The notes beneath the pieces were generated by a model, which searched no databases, was not told the origin of the DNA, and worked only from the letters and a program-made list of their open reading frames with translations. 64,000 nucleotides of DNA. Origin: Roseiarcus sp963820095. GTDB lineage: Bacteria > Pseudomonadota > Alphaproteobacteria > Rhizobiales > Beijerinckiaceae. The stretch is taken from the NCBI GenBank assembly GCA_963820095.1, contig CAWFZA010000022.1:62001-126000 (forward strand). Reading direction: 5' to 3'. Below are positions 49,750-58,389 of this stretch, piece after piece. The translations under genes were made by a program, and so were the position numbers. How positions within the stretch are numbered: the stretch's first letter is position 1; every line of letters starts with the position of its first letter.

Positions 49750-50434
49750 CGACGCCCGAGTTCGGCTCGATCCAAGCCATGTGATCGTGGACGGCGACGC
49801 AGCCGGGCGTGTTCTCGGCGATGACCGAGAGCGCGCCGCGCAGCCGCTCGTCGATGATCGAGCCGGTGAAGGTGACGGCGCCGTTCTGGACCTCGACGCC
49901 GACGCTCGCTCTCGGCGCCCATTCGAGCTTGTCGAGCTCTGCAAGAATCGTCGCCCGGATCTCCGCATCGGAATGCTCCCCCTTTGTCGAAGGGGTTGGG
50001 AGCAGAAGCGCCTTGAGAAGGTCGGAGCGCGAAACGACGCCGACGACCGCGTCGCCCCGCAGCACCGGCAGGCGCTTGATGCGGCGACGAAGCATCCGGT
50101 CCACCGCCTCGCTGAGATCGGAATCCTCTCCGATCGTCTCCACGTCGCGAGTCATCACTTCGCCGGCCTTGCGGCCGTGCTCATGCGCATAGGCCTCCGC
50201 GAGCCGGCCGCTGCCGATGAGCAGCTCAAGCCAATAAGGGCGCTTGGGCTCATTCCCGAGCTCGCTGCGGCGTAGAAGGTCGCCCTCGCTCAAAACGCCG
50301 CTGAGCGCATGGTCGGCGTCGAAGACGAACAAGGCGCTGACCCGCGAGCGCAACATGGTTTCGACCGCCTCCGCGATGCTCGCGCCCTCGGGCACGCTGA
50401 TCGCGCCATAGGTCATCACGTCCCGAACTTTCAT
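49715..50434 (-). CDS. CBS-domain pair with C-terminal BON domain
   Basis: 239 residues from the ATG at 50434 (MKVRDVMTYGAISVPEGASI), preceded by AAGGA. CBS1 spans about 1-65 (SALFVFDADHALSGVLSEGD), CBS2 about 90-155 (VMTRDVETIGEDSDLSEAVD and VVGVVSRSDLLKALL). The BON domain covers 170-230 (VEVQNGAVTFTGSIIDERLR). CBS pairs bind adenine nucleotides; BON domains contact membranes or partner proteins. Role probably in stress or energy sensing; no direct partner nearby. Confidence 0.88.
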   Translation of the reverse strand: MKVRDVMTYGAISVPEGASIAEAVETMLRSRVSALFVFDADHALSGVLSEGDLLRRSELGNEPKRPYWLELLIGSGRLAEAYAHEHGRKAGEVMTRDVETIGEDSDLSEAVDRMLRRRIKRLPVLRGDAVVGVVSRSDLLKALLLPTPSTKGEHSDAEIRATILAELDKLEWAPRASVGVEVQNGAVTFTGSIIDERLRGALSVIAENTPGCVAVHDHMAWIEPNSGVVIPSEGDDPKA

Positions 50435-50579
50435 AGTCTTTGTCCTTGCATGGGTTTCGCCCCTTCGTAAGGGAAGGAATCGGAGCGGGGAAGGCTTGGA
50501 TCCGGACCCCGTCCTTCGCACTTGCCGATCGCGCTTACCTACGGCCTTATGCTGCGGCCTGACTTCCCCCAGGAGCGTC

Positions 50580-51602
50580 ATGATCGCCAACCCAGTCGTC
50601 GTCGAGGCGGTGCGAGGCGCGCTCGTCGAATCCGCCCATCGCGGGGCCGGCGCGGTCGTCGACGCGGGCGGCCAGTTGGTGATGGCCTTCGGCGACGCCG
50701 ATCGGCCGGTTTATCCTCGCTCCGCCGTCAAGGCCCTCCAGGCTTTGCCGCTCGTCGCAAGCGGCGCCGCGGACTCCTTAAGTCTGAGCGACAAGGAGAT
50801 TGCGCTCTGCTGCGCGTCCCACTCGGGCAGCGAGGACCATGTCGCGACCGCGCGCGCGATGCTCGCCAAAGCGGGCAACGATGAAGGCGCCCTCGAATGC
50901 GGCGCGCACTGGCCGCTCGGCGAGAGTGAAGCGCGGGCGCTGGCGCGCGCGGGGAGGACCCCGACTGCTCTGCACAACAATTGCTCGGGCAAGCACGCGG
51001 GCTTCATCTGCTTATCCTGCGCGATGGGCATGGATCCGAAGGGCTATGTCGCCCCCGATCATGCGGTGCAGCGGGAGGTCAAGGCATCGATCGAAGCGGT
51101 GACCGGCGCGTCCTTAGGCGAGGCGACGCGCGGCGTCGACGGCTGCGGCATCCCGGCTTACGCCATTCCGCTGGTCGCCCTCGCGCGAGGCTTCGCGCGG
51201 CTCGGGACCGGCCAAGGACTGTCGCCGGAACGCAGCAACGCCGCCGCGCGCATCCGCGCCGCCGTCGCCGCACATCCTTTGACGGTCGCCGGAAGAGGCC
51301 GCTTCGACACGGAAGTAATGAGCTTGCTTGGGCCGCGCGCGTTCACCAAGTCGGGAGCCGAGGGCGTATTCTGCGCCGCGCTGCCCGAAGCCGGGCTTGG
51401 CCTTGCGATCAAGGCCGACGATGGAGCAGGGCGCGCGGCGCAGGTGATGATCGCGGCGCTCATTCGCCGTTTCGGCGGCTTTGACGACGAAACGAGGGCG
51501 CGTCTGGCGCGCTTCGCCTCGCCGCGCCTCTCGAACTGGAGCGGCGTCGAAGTCGGGCTCTTGCGTCCGGCAGGTCCGCTGGCGGGAGGGCCGGCCCAGT
51601 GA
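50580..51602 (+). CDS. Zinc-dependent L-asparaginase, Rhizobium etli ReAV type (class 3)
   Basis: 340 residues from the ATG at 50580 (AGGAG upstream). The fold is beta-lactamase-like. Ser48 and Lys51 in PRSAVKAL form the first SxxK pair, and Ser80 in CCASHSG is the second serine. Cys135 and Lys138 in NNCSGKHAGF and Cys189 in VDGCGIPAY correspond by number to the zinc ligands described for R. etli ReAV. A Lys in FTKSGAEGVF (257) is the likely counterpart of its third catalytic Lys. It hydrolyses L-asparagine to aspartate and ammonia. It is unrelated to the bacterial type I/II drug enzymes. It is followed, nearly overlapping, by the ankyrin gene. Confidence 0.9.
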   Translation: MIANPVVVEAVRGALVESAHRGAGAVVDAGGQLVMAFGDADRPVYPRSAVKALQALPLVASGAADSLSLSDKEIALCCASHSGSEDHVATARAMLAKAGNDEGALECGAHWPLGESEARALARAGRTPTALHNNCSGKHAGFICLSCAMGMDPKGYVAPDHAVQREVKASIEAVTGASLGEATRGVDGCGIPAYAIPLVALARGFARLGTGQGLSPERSNAAARIRAAVAAHPLTVAGRGRFDTEVMSLLGPRAFTKSGAEGVFCAALPEAGLGLAIKADDGAGRAAQVMIAALIRRFGGFDDETRARLARFASPRLSNWSGVEVGLLRPAGPLAGGPAQ

Positions 51603-51613
51603 GAGAAGAACCT

Positions 51614-52472
51614 ATGGGCCACGCTTCCACGATGCGACGGCTGCTCACTGCCGCCCCAGCGCTTCTGCTCCTGGCCGCGCTGGCTAGCCTCGCCCTCGTC
51701 TCGACGGCCGGCGGGTCGCGCGCGAAGGACCGCTGCGCCGACACCGCCCAGGGCGTGCAGGCGCTGCATGAGGGCGATCAATATCAGGCCTCGACCTTAT
51801 TGTTCGGGGCCGCGCGGCTCGGCTGCGAGACGGAGGCGCGGACGCTCCTCGATCGCGGCGCCGCGATCGACGCCAAGGATCGCGAGGGCAAGACCGCGCT
51901 CGCCAAGGCGGCCGAGGCGGACAAGCTGCCGATGATGAGGCTGCTCCTCGAGCGCGGCGCCGACGTCGAATCCCCGCGCCGTCGACGGCTCGACGCCGCT
52001 CCTCTACGCCGCTGAGCAAGATCGAGGTCCCGCGGTCGCGTTGCTGCTCGAGCGCGGCGCCGATCCCAACCTGTCCGGCCGGAAGGGCCTCCGTCCGCTT
52101 GACGCAGCCGCGTACAACGGTTCGACCGAGACCGTCCAGGCGCTGCTCAAATACGGCGCCGATCCGAATGCGCTCGACGACGAGGGCAAGAGCGCGATCG
52201 TTTACGCCGCCGGTCACGGCTACGCTCCAGTCGTTGCGCTCTTGCTTCAGGCCGGCGTCGACGTGAACCGACGCTATGCTCATGGGCTCACGGCCTTGAT
52301 GTGGGCGGCCGGCTATGACGCTTCGGCTGGGGTCGACGACGTCGACGCGACGATCAAGACGCTGATCGAGCACGGCGCGTCGCTCGATCTCACGGACGAC
52401 CGCGGCAAGACGGCGGCCGACATTGCCCGCGGCCTCGGGCGGGAGCGGGCGGCGAAGCTTCTGGCGCGGTAG
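51614..52472 (+). CDS. Exported ankyrin-repeat protein (one frame break)
   Basis: ATG at 51614 with GAGAAG upstream; a GTG at 51599 overlapping the asparaginase stop is the alternative. Signal peptide LLTAAPALLLLAALASLALV. About five ankyrin repeats follow (ARTLLDRGAAIDAKDREGKT, MRLLLERGADVES and others). One extra base near 51973 breaks the frame; removal inserts RAVDGSTPLLYAAEQDRGPA and continues to AVALLLERGADPNLSGRKG. Repaired length is 285. Probably a periplasmic protein-binding scaffold; possibly cotranscribed with the asparaginase. Confidence 0.8.
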
Positions 52473-52578
52473 GCGAGCTTCCCTCGCCTGCGGGAGAGGG
52501 GTCGGAGGTGAGGGTTTGCGCGCGAAGCGCCCCGGCGTCGTTCCCTCATCCGCCACTACAGCCCGTCGAAAGAGGTCC

Positions 52579-52673
52579 GTCATTGCGAGAAGCGTAGCGA
52601 CGAAGCAATCCGGAGGTCGAAGTGCGCCTTACGTTCTCCTGGATCGCTTCGCCCCGGGTCCCAAAGCCCGGGG
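52579..52673. repeat. Interspersed repeat-like element with inverted arms
   Basis: GTCATTGCGAG at 52579, GCGACGAAGCAATCCGG (52597-52613) and the partly complementary CCTGGATCGCTTCG (52638-52651), then a perfect hairpin CCCCGGG (52652-52658) and CCCGGGG (52667-52673). Such GTCATTGCGAG...GCAATCC elements are frequent in rhizobial intergenic DNA. The location between convergent genes fits. Confidence 0.5.
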
Positions 52674-52703
52674 TCGCGACTCGCCCTCTTCCAATGACCA
52701 GCC

Positions 52704-53264
52704 TCAAAGCCCCGCCAGATAGGCGGCCATCGCGGTGATCTGCTCGGGCGTGACGGTGTTCATGAGATCCGACATGCCCGGATTGTTCGCTCGGGTGCGA
52801 TCGCGGAAATCCGTCATCGTCTTGGCGAGATAATCGCGCTGCTGCCCGGCGAGCCGCGGAATGGACGAATCGCCTTGGAACTCCTCCAGGTGGCAGCTGG
52901 TGCAGACGACCGAATTGATCGCGGTCATCGCAACCGCGACGTCGGGCTTCGAAGCCGACGGGGCGCCGGTGTTCGGCCAAGGCTTGGCGGAGAAATATTG
53001 GGCGAGCGCCAGCGCGTCTTCTTTTGAAAGACTTTGAGCGATCGGGGTCATCCGATCGTCCTTGCGCGCGCCCTTCTGGAAGTCGCGGAGCTCGAGATAA
53101 AGATAGCCCTCGTTTTGCCCCCAGATGATCGGGATCGCAGGTTCTGCCGGCAGGCCTTTATCGCCATGGCACGCGCTGCAGACCGATGCCTTGTCTTCAA
53201 CCGAATCCGCTGAAGCCGCGGTCGCCGCACAGATGAGCGCGGCCACAACAACGCTACGCAACAT
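52704..53264 (-). CDS. Diheme cytochrome c (c4-like)
   Basis: 186 residues. Signal peptide MLRSVVVAALICAATAASAD, cut after SADS or just before. Two haem-binding motifs, CSACH and CTSCH, about 90 residues apart, each followed by its own methionine-bearing segment (DDRMTPIAQSLS and NPGMSDLMNT). The two-lobed layout is that of cytochrome c4. It lies 120 bp downstream of the PQQ dehydrogenase on the same strand, so it is the likely electron acceptor for that enzyme in the periplasm. Confidence 0.9.
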   Translation of the reverse strand: MLRSVVVAALICAATAASADSVEDKASVCSACHGDKGLPAEPAIPIIWGQNEGYLYLELRDFQKGARKDDRMTPIAQSLSKEDALALAQYFSAKPWPNTGAPSASKPDVAVAMTAINSVVCTSCHLEEFQGDSSIPRLAGQQRDYLAKTMTDFRDRTRANNPGMSDLMNTVTPEQITAMAAYLAGL

Positions 53265-53386
53265 GCATGGAAATCCTTCGCGCCCATCTCACGCCCATTT
53301 GCGCGGCCGCGCGGCTCAGGGTCAAACGAAAAAGGCCGCCGCCCCCGGACTCACGTCCGGGGGAAGCGGCCGACGAAGCGCGAGGT

Positions 53387-55126
53387 TTACTCGATCGTGA
53401 AGGCGATGATGTTGCTGCCGCGCTTGGAGTTGATCTGGGCGTTGCCGCCCGAACCGACCACCACATATTGCTTGCCGTCGACCATGTAGGATGACGGCGG
53501 CGCATTGACGCCGGCGCCCGTCTCGAACTGCCAGAGCACTTTGCCGGTGCCGGCGTCGTAAGCCTTGAACCATCCGTTGGCTTCGCCAGTGAACAGGAGG
53601 CCGCCCGATGTGGCGAGAATGCCGCCGATCATCGGTTGCGGCGTCTTGACCTGCCAGGCGATCTTGCCGGTGTTGTAGTTGACCGCGGTGACGTTGCCGA
53701 AGCTCTCTTCACCAGGAATTACCGTGAACGCGCCGCCGAGCCACAGTTTGCCGTCCGGATAGGGGGCGTTGGCGACCGTGTAGGTCATCGACTGATGCAG
53801 GTTGATCGCATAGGCCATGCCGTGGTTCGGATCGGTCGCGATCGGCGACCATTCGACGCCGCCGTTGGCGCCCGGGAACATGCTTGCGCCGAGTTGGGAT
53901 CGAGCGGCTTCGTCGGGGTCGGCAGCGTCCAACGGCCATTCTGATCGCACCATCGGCTCGGAGTACCGGATGAGGCTGCAGTCCTTACGATCGTGCACGT
54001 AGACGTAGCCCGTCTTGCCGGCGTGCAGGACGGCGGGAATCATCTTGCCCGATTTGTCCGCCGCATTGACGAGGACGGTCGGGCTCACGGCGTCGAGGTC
54101 CCAAACGTCATGGGGGATATACTGGAAGTGGCAAACGTATTTGCCCGTGTCCAGGTCGAGCGAGACGAGCGAGTCCGTGTAGAGGTTGTCGCCGGGCCGG
54201 ACCGCGCCATCGAGATCCGGCGAGGGATTGCCGACGACGAAGTAGATGCGCTTCGCCGCAAGATCGATCGACGGGTTCTGCCATACGCCGCCGCCGAGCG
54301 TCTTGTAGGGGTCGCCGTTCTTCGCCAGCGCCGCCTTCTCCGCCTCGATGTCGCGGTGCTCGTCGCGGCCGGTGGCGTCCTTTGTCGCCCAAACGCCGAC
54401 CGAGTTCTCGGGGATGGTGTCGAAGCTCCAGATGAGCTTGCCATCCTTGGCGTCGTAGGCCTTGACGAAGCCGCGGATGCCGTATTCGCCGCCGTTGGTG
54501 CCGATCAGGATTTTGCCGTCGACGGCGGTTGGCGCCATCGTCTCGCTATAGCCCTTCTCGGGATCGCCGACCTGCTGCTCCCAGACGACGGAGCCGGTCT
54601 TGGCGTCCAGCGCGACCAGCTTGGCGTCAAGGGTGCCGACATAGACCCTGTCCTCGTAGACGGCGACGCCGCGATTGTTCGGGCCGCAGCAGAAGGTCGT
54701 GACCGGGCCGAGCTTCGGCTTGTAGTGCCAAATCTCCTGGCCGGTCTTGGCGTCGAGCGCGTAGACGTGACTGTATGACGTGGTGACGTACATGACGCCG
54801 TCGACAATGATCGGCGACGTCTCGAGCGATTCCTTGACCTCGGTGGAGAAGATCCAGGCCGGATGCAGATGCCGCACATTGCCGCGGTTGATCTGCGCGT
54901 TCGGATAGAAGCGCGTCTGCTCATAGTTGGCGTTGGTCTGTAGGAAATTCGACCCGTCCTTGTGGGCGTTGGTGAGCTGTTGCTGAGAGACCGGCATGAT
55001 CGCCGCCGTCGCGGTCGTCGCGCTCGACGCTCCTTTGACTTCCTGCGCTTGTGCTATCCCCCCAGCTACAAAGGCCCCGACGCAAACCGAGCCGAGCAAC
55101 ATTGTACAATTGATATTTTTGGACAT
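53387..55126 (-). CDS. PQQ-dependent alcohol dehydrogenase, probable lanthanide type
   Basis: 579 residues from the ATG at 55126, which has AGGAGGGAA upstream; the frame opens earlier but the signal peptide (MLLGSVCVGAFVAGGIAQAQ) fixes this start. An eight-bladed propeller is shown by tryptophan-docking motifs (ALDAKTGQEIW, ALDAKTGSVVW, AYDAKDGKLIW, AYDAGTGKVLW). The vicinal Cys pair that covers PQQ is FCCGPNNRG. The active site reads PHDVWDLDAVSP: the catalytic Asp (WD) is followed two residues later by a second Asp, the feature that marks lanthanide-binding XoxF and PedH rather than calcium enzymes with Ala or Ser. It oxidises an alcohol in the periplasm; the substrate is unknown. Confidence 0.9.
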   Translation of the reverse strand: MSKNINCTMLLGSVCVGAFVAGGIAQAQEVKGASSATTATAAIMPVSQQQLTNAHKDGSNFLQTNANYEQTRFYPNAQINRGNVRHLHPAWIFSTEVKESLETSPIIVDGVMYVTTSYSHVYALDAKTGQEIWHYKPKLGPVTTFCCGPNNRGVAVYEDRVYVGTLDAKLVALDAKTGSVVWEQQVGDPEKGYSETMAPTAVDGKILIGTNGGEYGIRGFVKAYDAKDGKLIWSFDTIPENSVGVWATKDATGRDEHRDIEAEKAALAKNGDPYKTLGGGVWQNPSIDLAAKRIYFVVGNPSPDLDGAVRPGDNLYTDSLVSLDLDTGKYVCHFQYIPHDVWDLDAVSPTVLVNAADKSGKMIPAVLHAGKTGYVYVHDRKDCSLIRYSEPMVRSEWPLDAADPDEAARSQLGASMFPGANGGVEWSPIATDPNHGMAYAINLHQSMTYTVANAPYPDGKLWLGGAFTVIPGEESFGNVTAVNYNTGKIAWQVKTPQPMIGGILATSGGLLFTGEANGWFKAYDAGTGKVLWQFETGAGVNAPPSSYMVDGKQYVVVGSGGNAQINSKRGSNIIAFTIE

Positions 55127-55382
55127 CGCGTTCCCTCCTGACGGTCGCATACTGCCTTGAAATGATGGGATTGTCACCCGGTTGGATGGTCGAAATTTCC
55201 TGATTCCCGCCAATCCTTCGATCGGTCAAATCATCACCCGAACTAAATCAGGTAAATTGGCTTGGCTCACCCATGACGGGACTTGCCGGGAGAGGCTCTT
55301 CTTCGATTCGAATCCGGTCGGGTAACGGACCCGCCATCGCAAACGAAGCAACGAGGTCCGGAGCCGGGATGCGGGGTGAGTC

Positions 55383-55673
55383 GTGGTGTTGTTCGCGTTT
55401 CTCCATCGATTATTTCATGGACCGGCGTGGCTGACTTTCCTCGTCATGGGAATGGCGGCGGGCGGGCTCGCGCTGTGCTCCTTCAATCTCTTGTTTCTGT
55501 TTCAGGCCAATTACCATTTGCTATTCACCTATGGCGCGATGGCCGCGTTCGACGGAGGCCTTCTGCAGCTGATCGAACTGGCCGCCTGGGGTTATGTCGC
55601 GCTCGCCTGCTACATCGTTGTCGAGGGCTGTCTTGAGGGCCTCTTAATCCGGATCCGTCGCGCGCGGCCCTGA
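55383..55673 (+). CDS. Small hypothetical membrane protein
   Basis: 96 residues from a GTG at 55383. Three hydrophobic segments: WLTFLVMGMAAGGLALCSFN, NYHLLFTYGAMAAFDGGLLQ and YVALACYIVVEGCLEGLL, ending in a basic tail RIRRARP. Divergent from the PQQ dehydrogenase, with about 260 bp between them. No family recognised. The hydrophobic pattern and G+C-rich third positions support a real gene. Confidence 0.6.
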   Translation: MVLFAFLHRLFHGPAWLTFLVMGMAAGGLALCSFNLLFLFQANYHLLFTYGAMAAFDGGLLQLIELAAWGYVALACYIVVEGCLEGLLIRIRRARP

Positions 55674-55710
55674 TGGCGGGCCTGGGCGGCGCCCACGCGG
55701 GCGGCTCGGC

Positions 55711-56685
55711 CTATTTTGGCGCGCTCGTCAGCCGTCGCGCCGTCGCTGCGTCGGTGACGAGCGTCGTCGGCTTGAGCAGCTTGAGCGCGCCTCGGATCGC
55801 CGCGAGCTTGTGCGCGCCGCCCGCCGCCAGTACGCGAATTGGAGCGGCGCGCACGACCTCGAGCGGAACTGACATCACGCAGCTGTTGAGAGGGTGATCG
55901 ACGATGCGGCCCTGGTCGTCGTAGACGTTGCACAGCATCTCGCCGACGGCGCCATATTCGCCCAGAGTCTTTCGGTCGGCTTCGCCAATGACCGCATATC
56001 GGGCGATCGAGGCTTCGGGACCAAGAGAACCGACGCTGAGCACGACGGCATCAAGGGCTTCCGCGAAATCATAGACGGACTTGAGGCCGCACCGCTCGAT
56101 CAGGGCCGCCTTGGTGGCTGGGCTGTCGACGAGGCAAGGAGAAGGAATGAGGTAGCAATCGGCGTTGAACGCGCGCGCGAAACCGGACGGGAACTCGGCC
56201 GGGTTGTCGGCCACGAAATGGGTGACGCCGCCGACCAGGGAAACGACGTTCAGACCTTTGAGCGAGCGCTCGCTCAGATATTCGAGCGAGGAGTTCAGCG
56301 TTCGTCCCCACCCGAGCCCGATCTTCATGTCGTTGCGCAGCAGCGCCGAAACATGATCGCCGAGCGCCGCTGCGATCGGCGCGGTCGGGTCGGCGGAGTC
56401 GGAGGAGAGCGGCGCGACAATCGCCTCGGACAATCCGTACAGTCTGCATAAGCCCGCTTCCAGACCACCGAGCTCCGCGTCGCCACGCGAAAGCGCGATC
56501 CGCACTTCGCCGAGCGCCTTCGCCTCCGCCAGCATTCGAACCACCGTCACCCGCCCGACGCCGAGCGCGTCCGCGATGGCGCTTTGGGTCATTTCCTCGA
56601 CGAAATACATCCACGCCGCGCGTTGCCTCAGGCGTTCGCTGCGCTTGGGCGTGCGCAAGACTTCCGTTGCTTGGTAAGTCCTCAC
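55711..56685 (-). CDS. SorC/DeoR-type sugar-binding transcriptional regulator
   Basis: 324 residues. HTH near residues 20-55: AWMYFVEEMTQSAIADALGV then GRVTVVRMLAEAKALGEVRI. The effector domain is the NagB/ribose-isomerase-like fold of SorC regulators: GLGWGRTLNSSLEYL, GLNVVSLVGGVTHFVADNPA and the C-terminal VLAAGGAHKLAAIRGAL. These act as tetramers and are released by sugar phosphates. The start is a GTG at 56685. No sugar operon is nearby; the closest neighbours are the PQQ dehydrogenase and rlmN. Confidence 0.88.
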   Translation of the reverse strand: MRTYQATEVLRTPKRSERLRQRAAWMYFVEEMTQSAIADALGVGRVTVVRMLAEAKALGEVRIALSRGDAELGGLEAGLCRLYGLSEAIVAPLSSDSADPTAPIAAALGDHVSALLRNDMKIGLGWGRTLNSSLEYLSERSLKGLNVVSLVGGVTHFVADNPAEFPSGFARAFNADCYLIPSPCLVDSPATKAALIERCGLKSVYDFAEALDAVVLSVGSLGPEASIARYAVIGEADRKTLGEYGAVGEMLCNVYDDQGRIVDHPLNSCVMSVPLEVVRAAPIRVLAAGGAHKLAAIRGALKLLKPTTLVTDAATARRLTSAPK

Positions 56686-56757
56686 TCATCGGTTTTCGGA
56701 TTATCTAATTCGCCAAGTGCCGACGCTTGCCGAGCGTCTCTGAGACGTGAGCGCGGC

Positions 56758-57958
56758 TCACTCTTGTCCAACCGCCAAACTTTCCTCGAGCATCAGCCGC
56801 GCGCGGGCGCGCAGCTTCTCGCTTTCGCTCTTGAGCTGACCGCAGGCGGCGAGAATATCACGGCCGCGCGGCGTGCGCACGGGGCTCGCATAGCCGGCAT
56901 TGAAGACGACTTCCGAGAAGCGCTCGATCGTCTCCCAGTCCGAGCATTCGAATGTGCTTCCGGGCCAGGGATTGAATGGAATGAGGTTGATCTTGGCGGG
57001 CAGGCCCTTGAGGAGCCGCACCAGCGCTTTGGCCTCCGCCACGGAATCGTTGACACCCTTCAGCATCACATATTCGAAGGTGATGCGCCGTGCGTTGGAG
57101 GCGCCGGGATAGTCGCGGCAGGCCTCGATGAGCGTTTGAATCGGATATTTGCGGTTCAACGGCACCAGCGTGTCGCGCAAGCGGTCGTTGGTCGCGTGCA
57201 GCGAGACGGCGAGCATGGTTCCGCACTCGCCCCCGAGCCGGGCCATTTCCGGAACGACGCCCGAGGTCGAGACGGTGATGCGCCGCTTGGAGAGCGACAG
57301 GCCGTCGCCGTCGGTCAGGATGGCGATCGCGTCGCGCACGGCCTCGAAATTGTACAGCGGCTCGCCCATGCCCATGAATACGATGTTGGACACGGCGCGC
57401 ACGCCCTCGCCCTTGGGCGTGAGGCCGTCCGCCGGCGCGACCCCGCCAGGAAAATCGCCGAGCCGGTCGCGGGCGACGAGCACCTGGCCAACGATCTCGG
57501 CCGCCGTCAGGTTGCGCACCAGCGGCATCGTGCCGGTGTGGCAGAACGAGCAGTTGAGCGTGCAGCCGACCTGACTCGACACGCAGAGGGTGCCCCGGTC
57601 GGACTTCAGGAATATAGACGCATTCGATCTCCGCGCCCTTGTCGAAGCGGTGGGCTGGGGGCATGCGCAACAGCCACTTCCGGGTGCCGTCGGCCGAGAC
57701 CTGCTCGGCGGCGATTTCAGGCCGCGCAAGGGTATAACGCTCGGCAAGCTTCTCGAGGACCGGCCGGGCGACGTTGCGCATCGCCAAAAACTCGCGCGCG
57801 CCGCGATGGTAGATCCAATGCCAGAGCTGCGAGGCGCGCATCTTGAGCTCGCGCTCGGGCGTCCCGATCTCGGCGAGCGCATGGCTGATCTCGGCGCGCG
57901 TCGCGCCGGCGAGGCGCACGGGCGCGCTGTCCTCGGCTTTGAGGGCGGCGGCGGTCAT
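56758..57958 (-). CDS. rlmN: 23S rRNA/tRNA (adenine-C2)-methyltransferase (one frame break)
   Basis: ATG at 57958 (MTAAALKAEDSAPVRLAGAT). The N-terminal helical domain has MRASQLWHWIYHRGAREFLA. One extra base near 57605 breaks the frame between ECVYIPE and SDRGTLCVSSQVGC; removal gives 399 residues. The radical-SAM cluster is CTLNCSFC followed by HTGTMPLVRNL. The second catalytic Cys lies in the C-terminal part (RGRDILAACGQL). It methylates A2503 of 23S rRNA and A37 of some tRNAs. The broken gene would be expected to lower translational accuracy, but a sequence error is more likely. Confidence 0.9.
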
Positions 57959-58140
57959 GAGCAAACCTCTAACATGCGCGCGGGCCGCCGACCAACGTCC
58001 GACTGTCTCCGAAGGGTAGTCCCGGAGCGTGGTGGCGGTCCTTCCGTACGGTCGAAATGCAAGGTCTCATTGGTAGTTGATACCCAAACCCACCCCGGGT
58101 AGTATCTTTGACGTTGGTATTAGTAACTGGACGGGTCACC

Positions 58141-58389
58141 TTGGCGCAAGCAGTCAAAATCATCGAGGGTGGCAAGCTCGTGATCCCGGCGGCCATGCGC
58201 AGAGCCATGGGAATCGCCCGCGGCGACACCGTAGTCGTCGAATTGCTTTCGGACGGCGAGCTGCGCGTGCGCCCGCTCGCGTCCGCAATTCGGGAGGCGC
58301 AGGAGGTCGTTCGCAAGTCCGTCGGACCGGATCGGAGCTTGGCGGATGAATTGATGCGCGAGCGCAAACGAGACGCCGTTCGTGAGTGA
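58141..58389 (+). CDS. AbrB/MazE-type antitoxin (VapB-like)
   Basis: 82 residues from a TTG at 58141 (LAQAVKIIEGGKLVIPAAMR, Met in place of Leu); an earlier TTG at 58108 adds 11 residues. The swapped-hairpin AbrB fold is shown by IEGGKLVIPAAMRRAMGIAR and GDTVVVELLSDGELRVRPLA. The C-terminal arm wraps the toxin. It overlaps the PIN-toxin gene by 8 bases. It binds DNA to repress its own operon and blocks the nuclease. Confidence 0.82.
   Translation: MAQAVKIIEGGKLVIPAAMRRAMGIARGDTVVVELLSDGELRVRPLASAIREAQEVVRKSVGPDRSLADELMRERKRDAVRE

Noticed and set aside
56584..57846. 420-codon plus-strand frame over rlmN
   Set aside because: rlmN on the minus strand has the radical-SAM cysteines. The plus-strand peptide has no recognisable domain.
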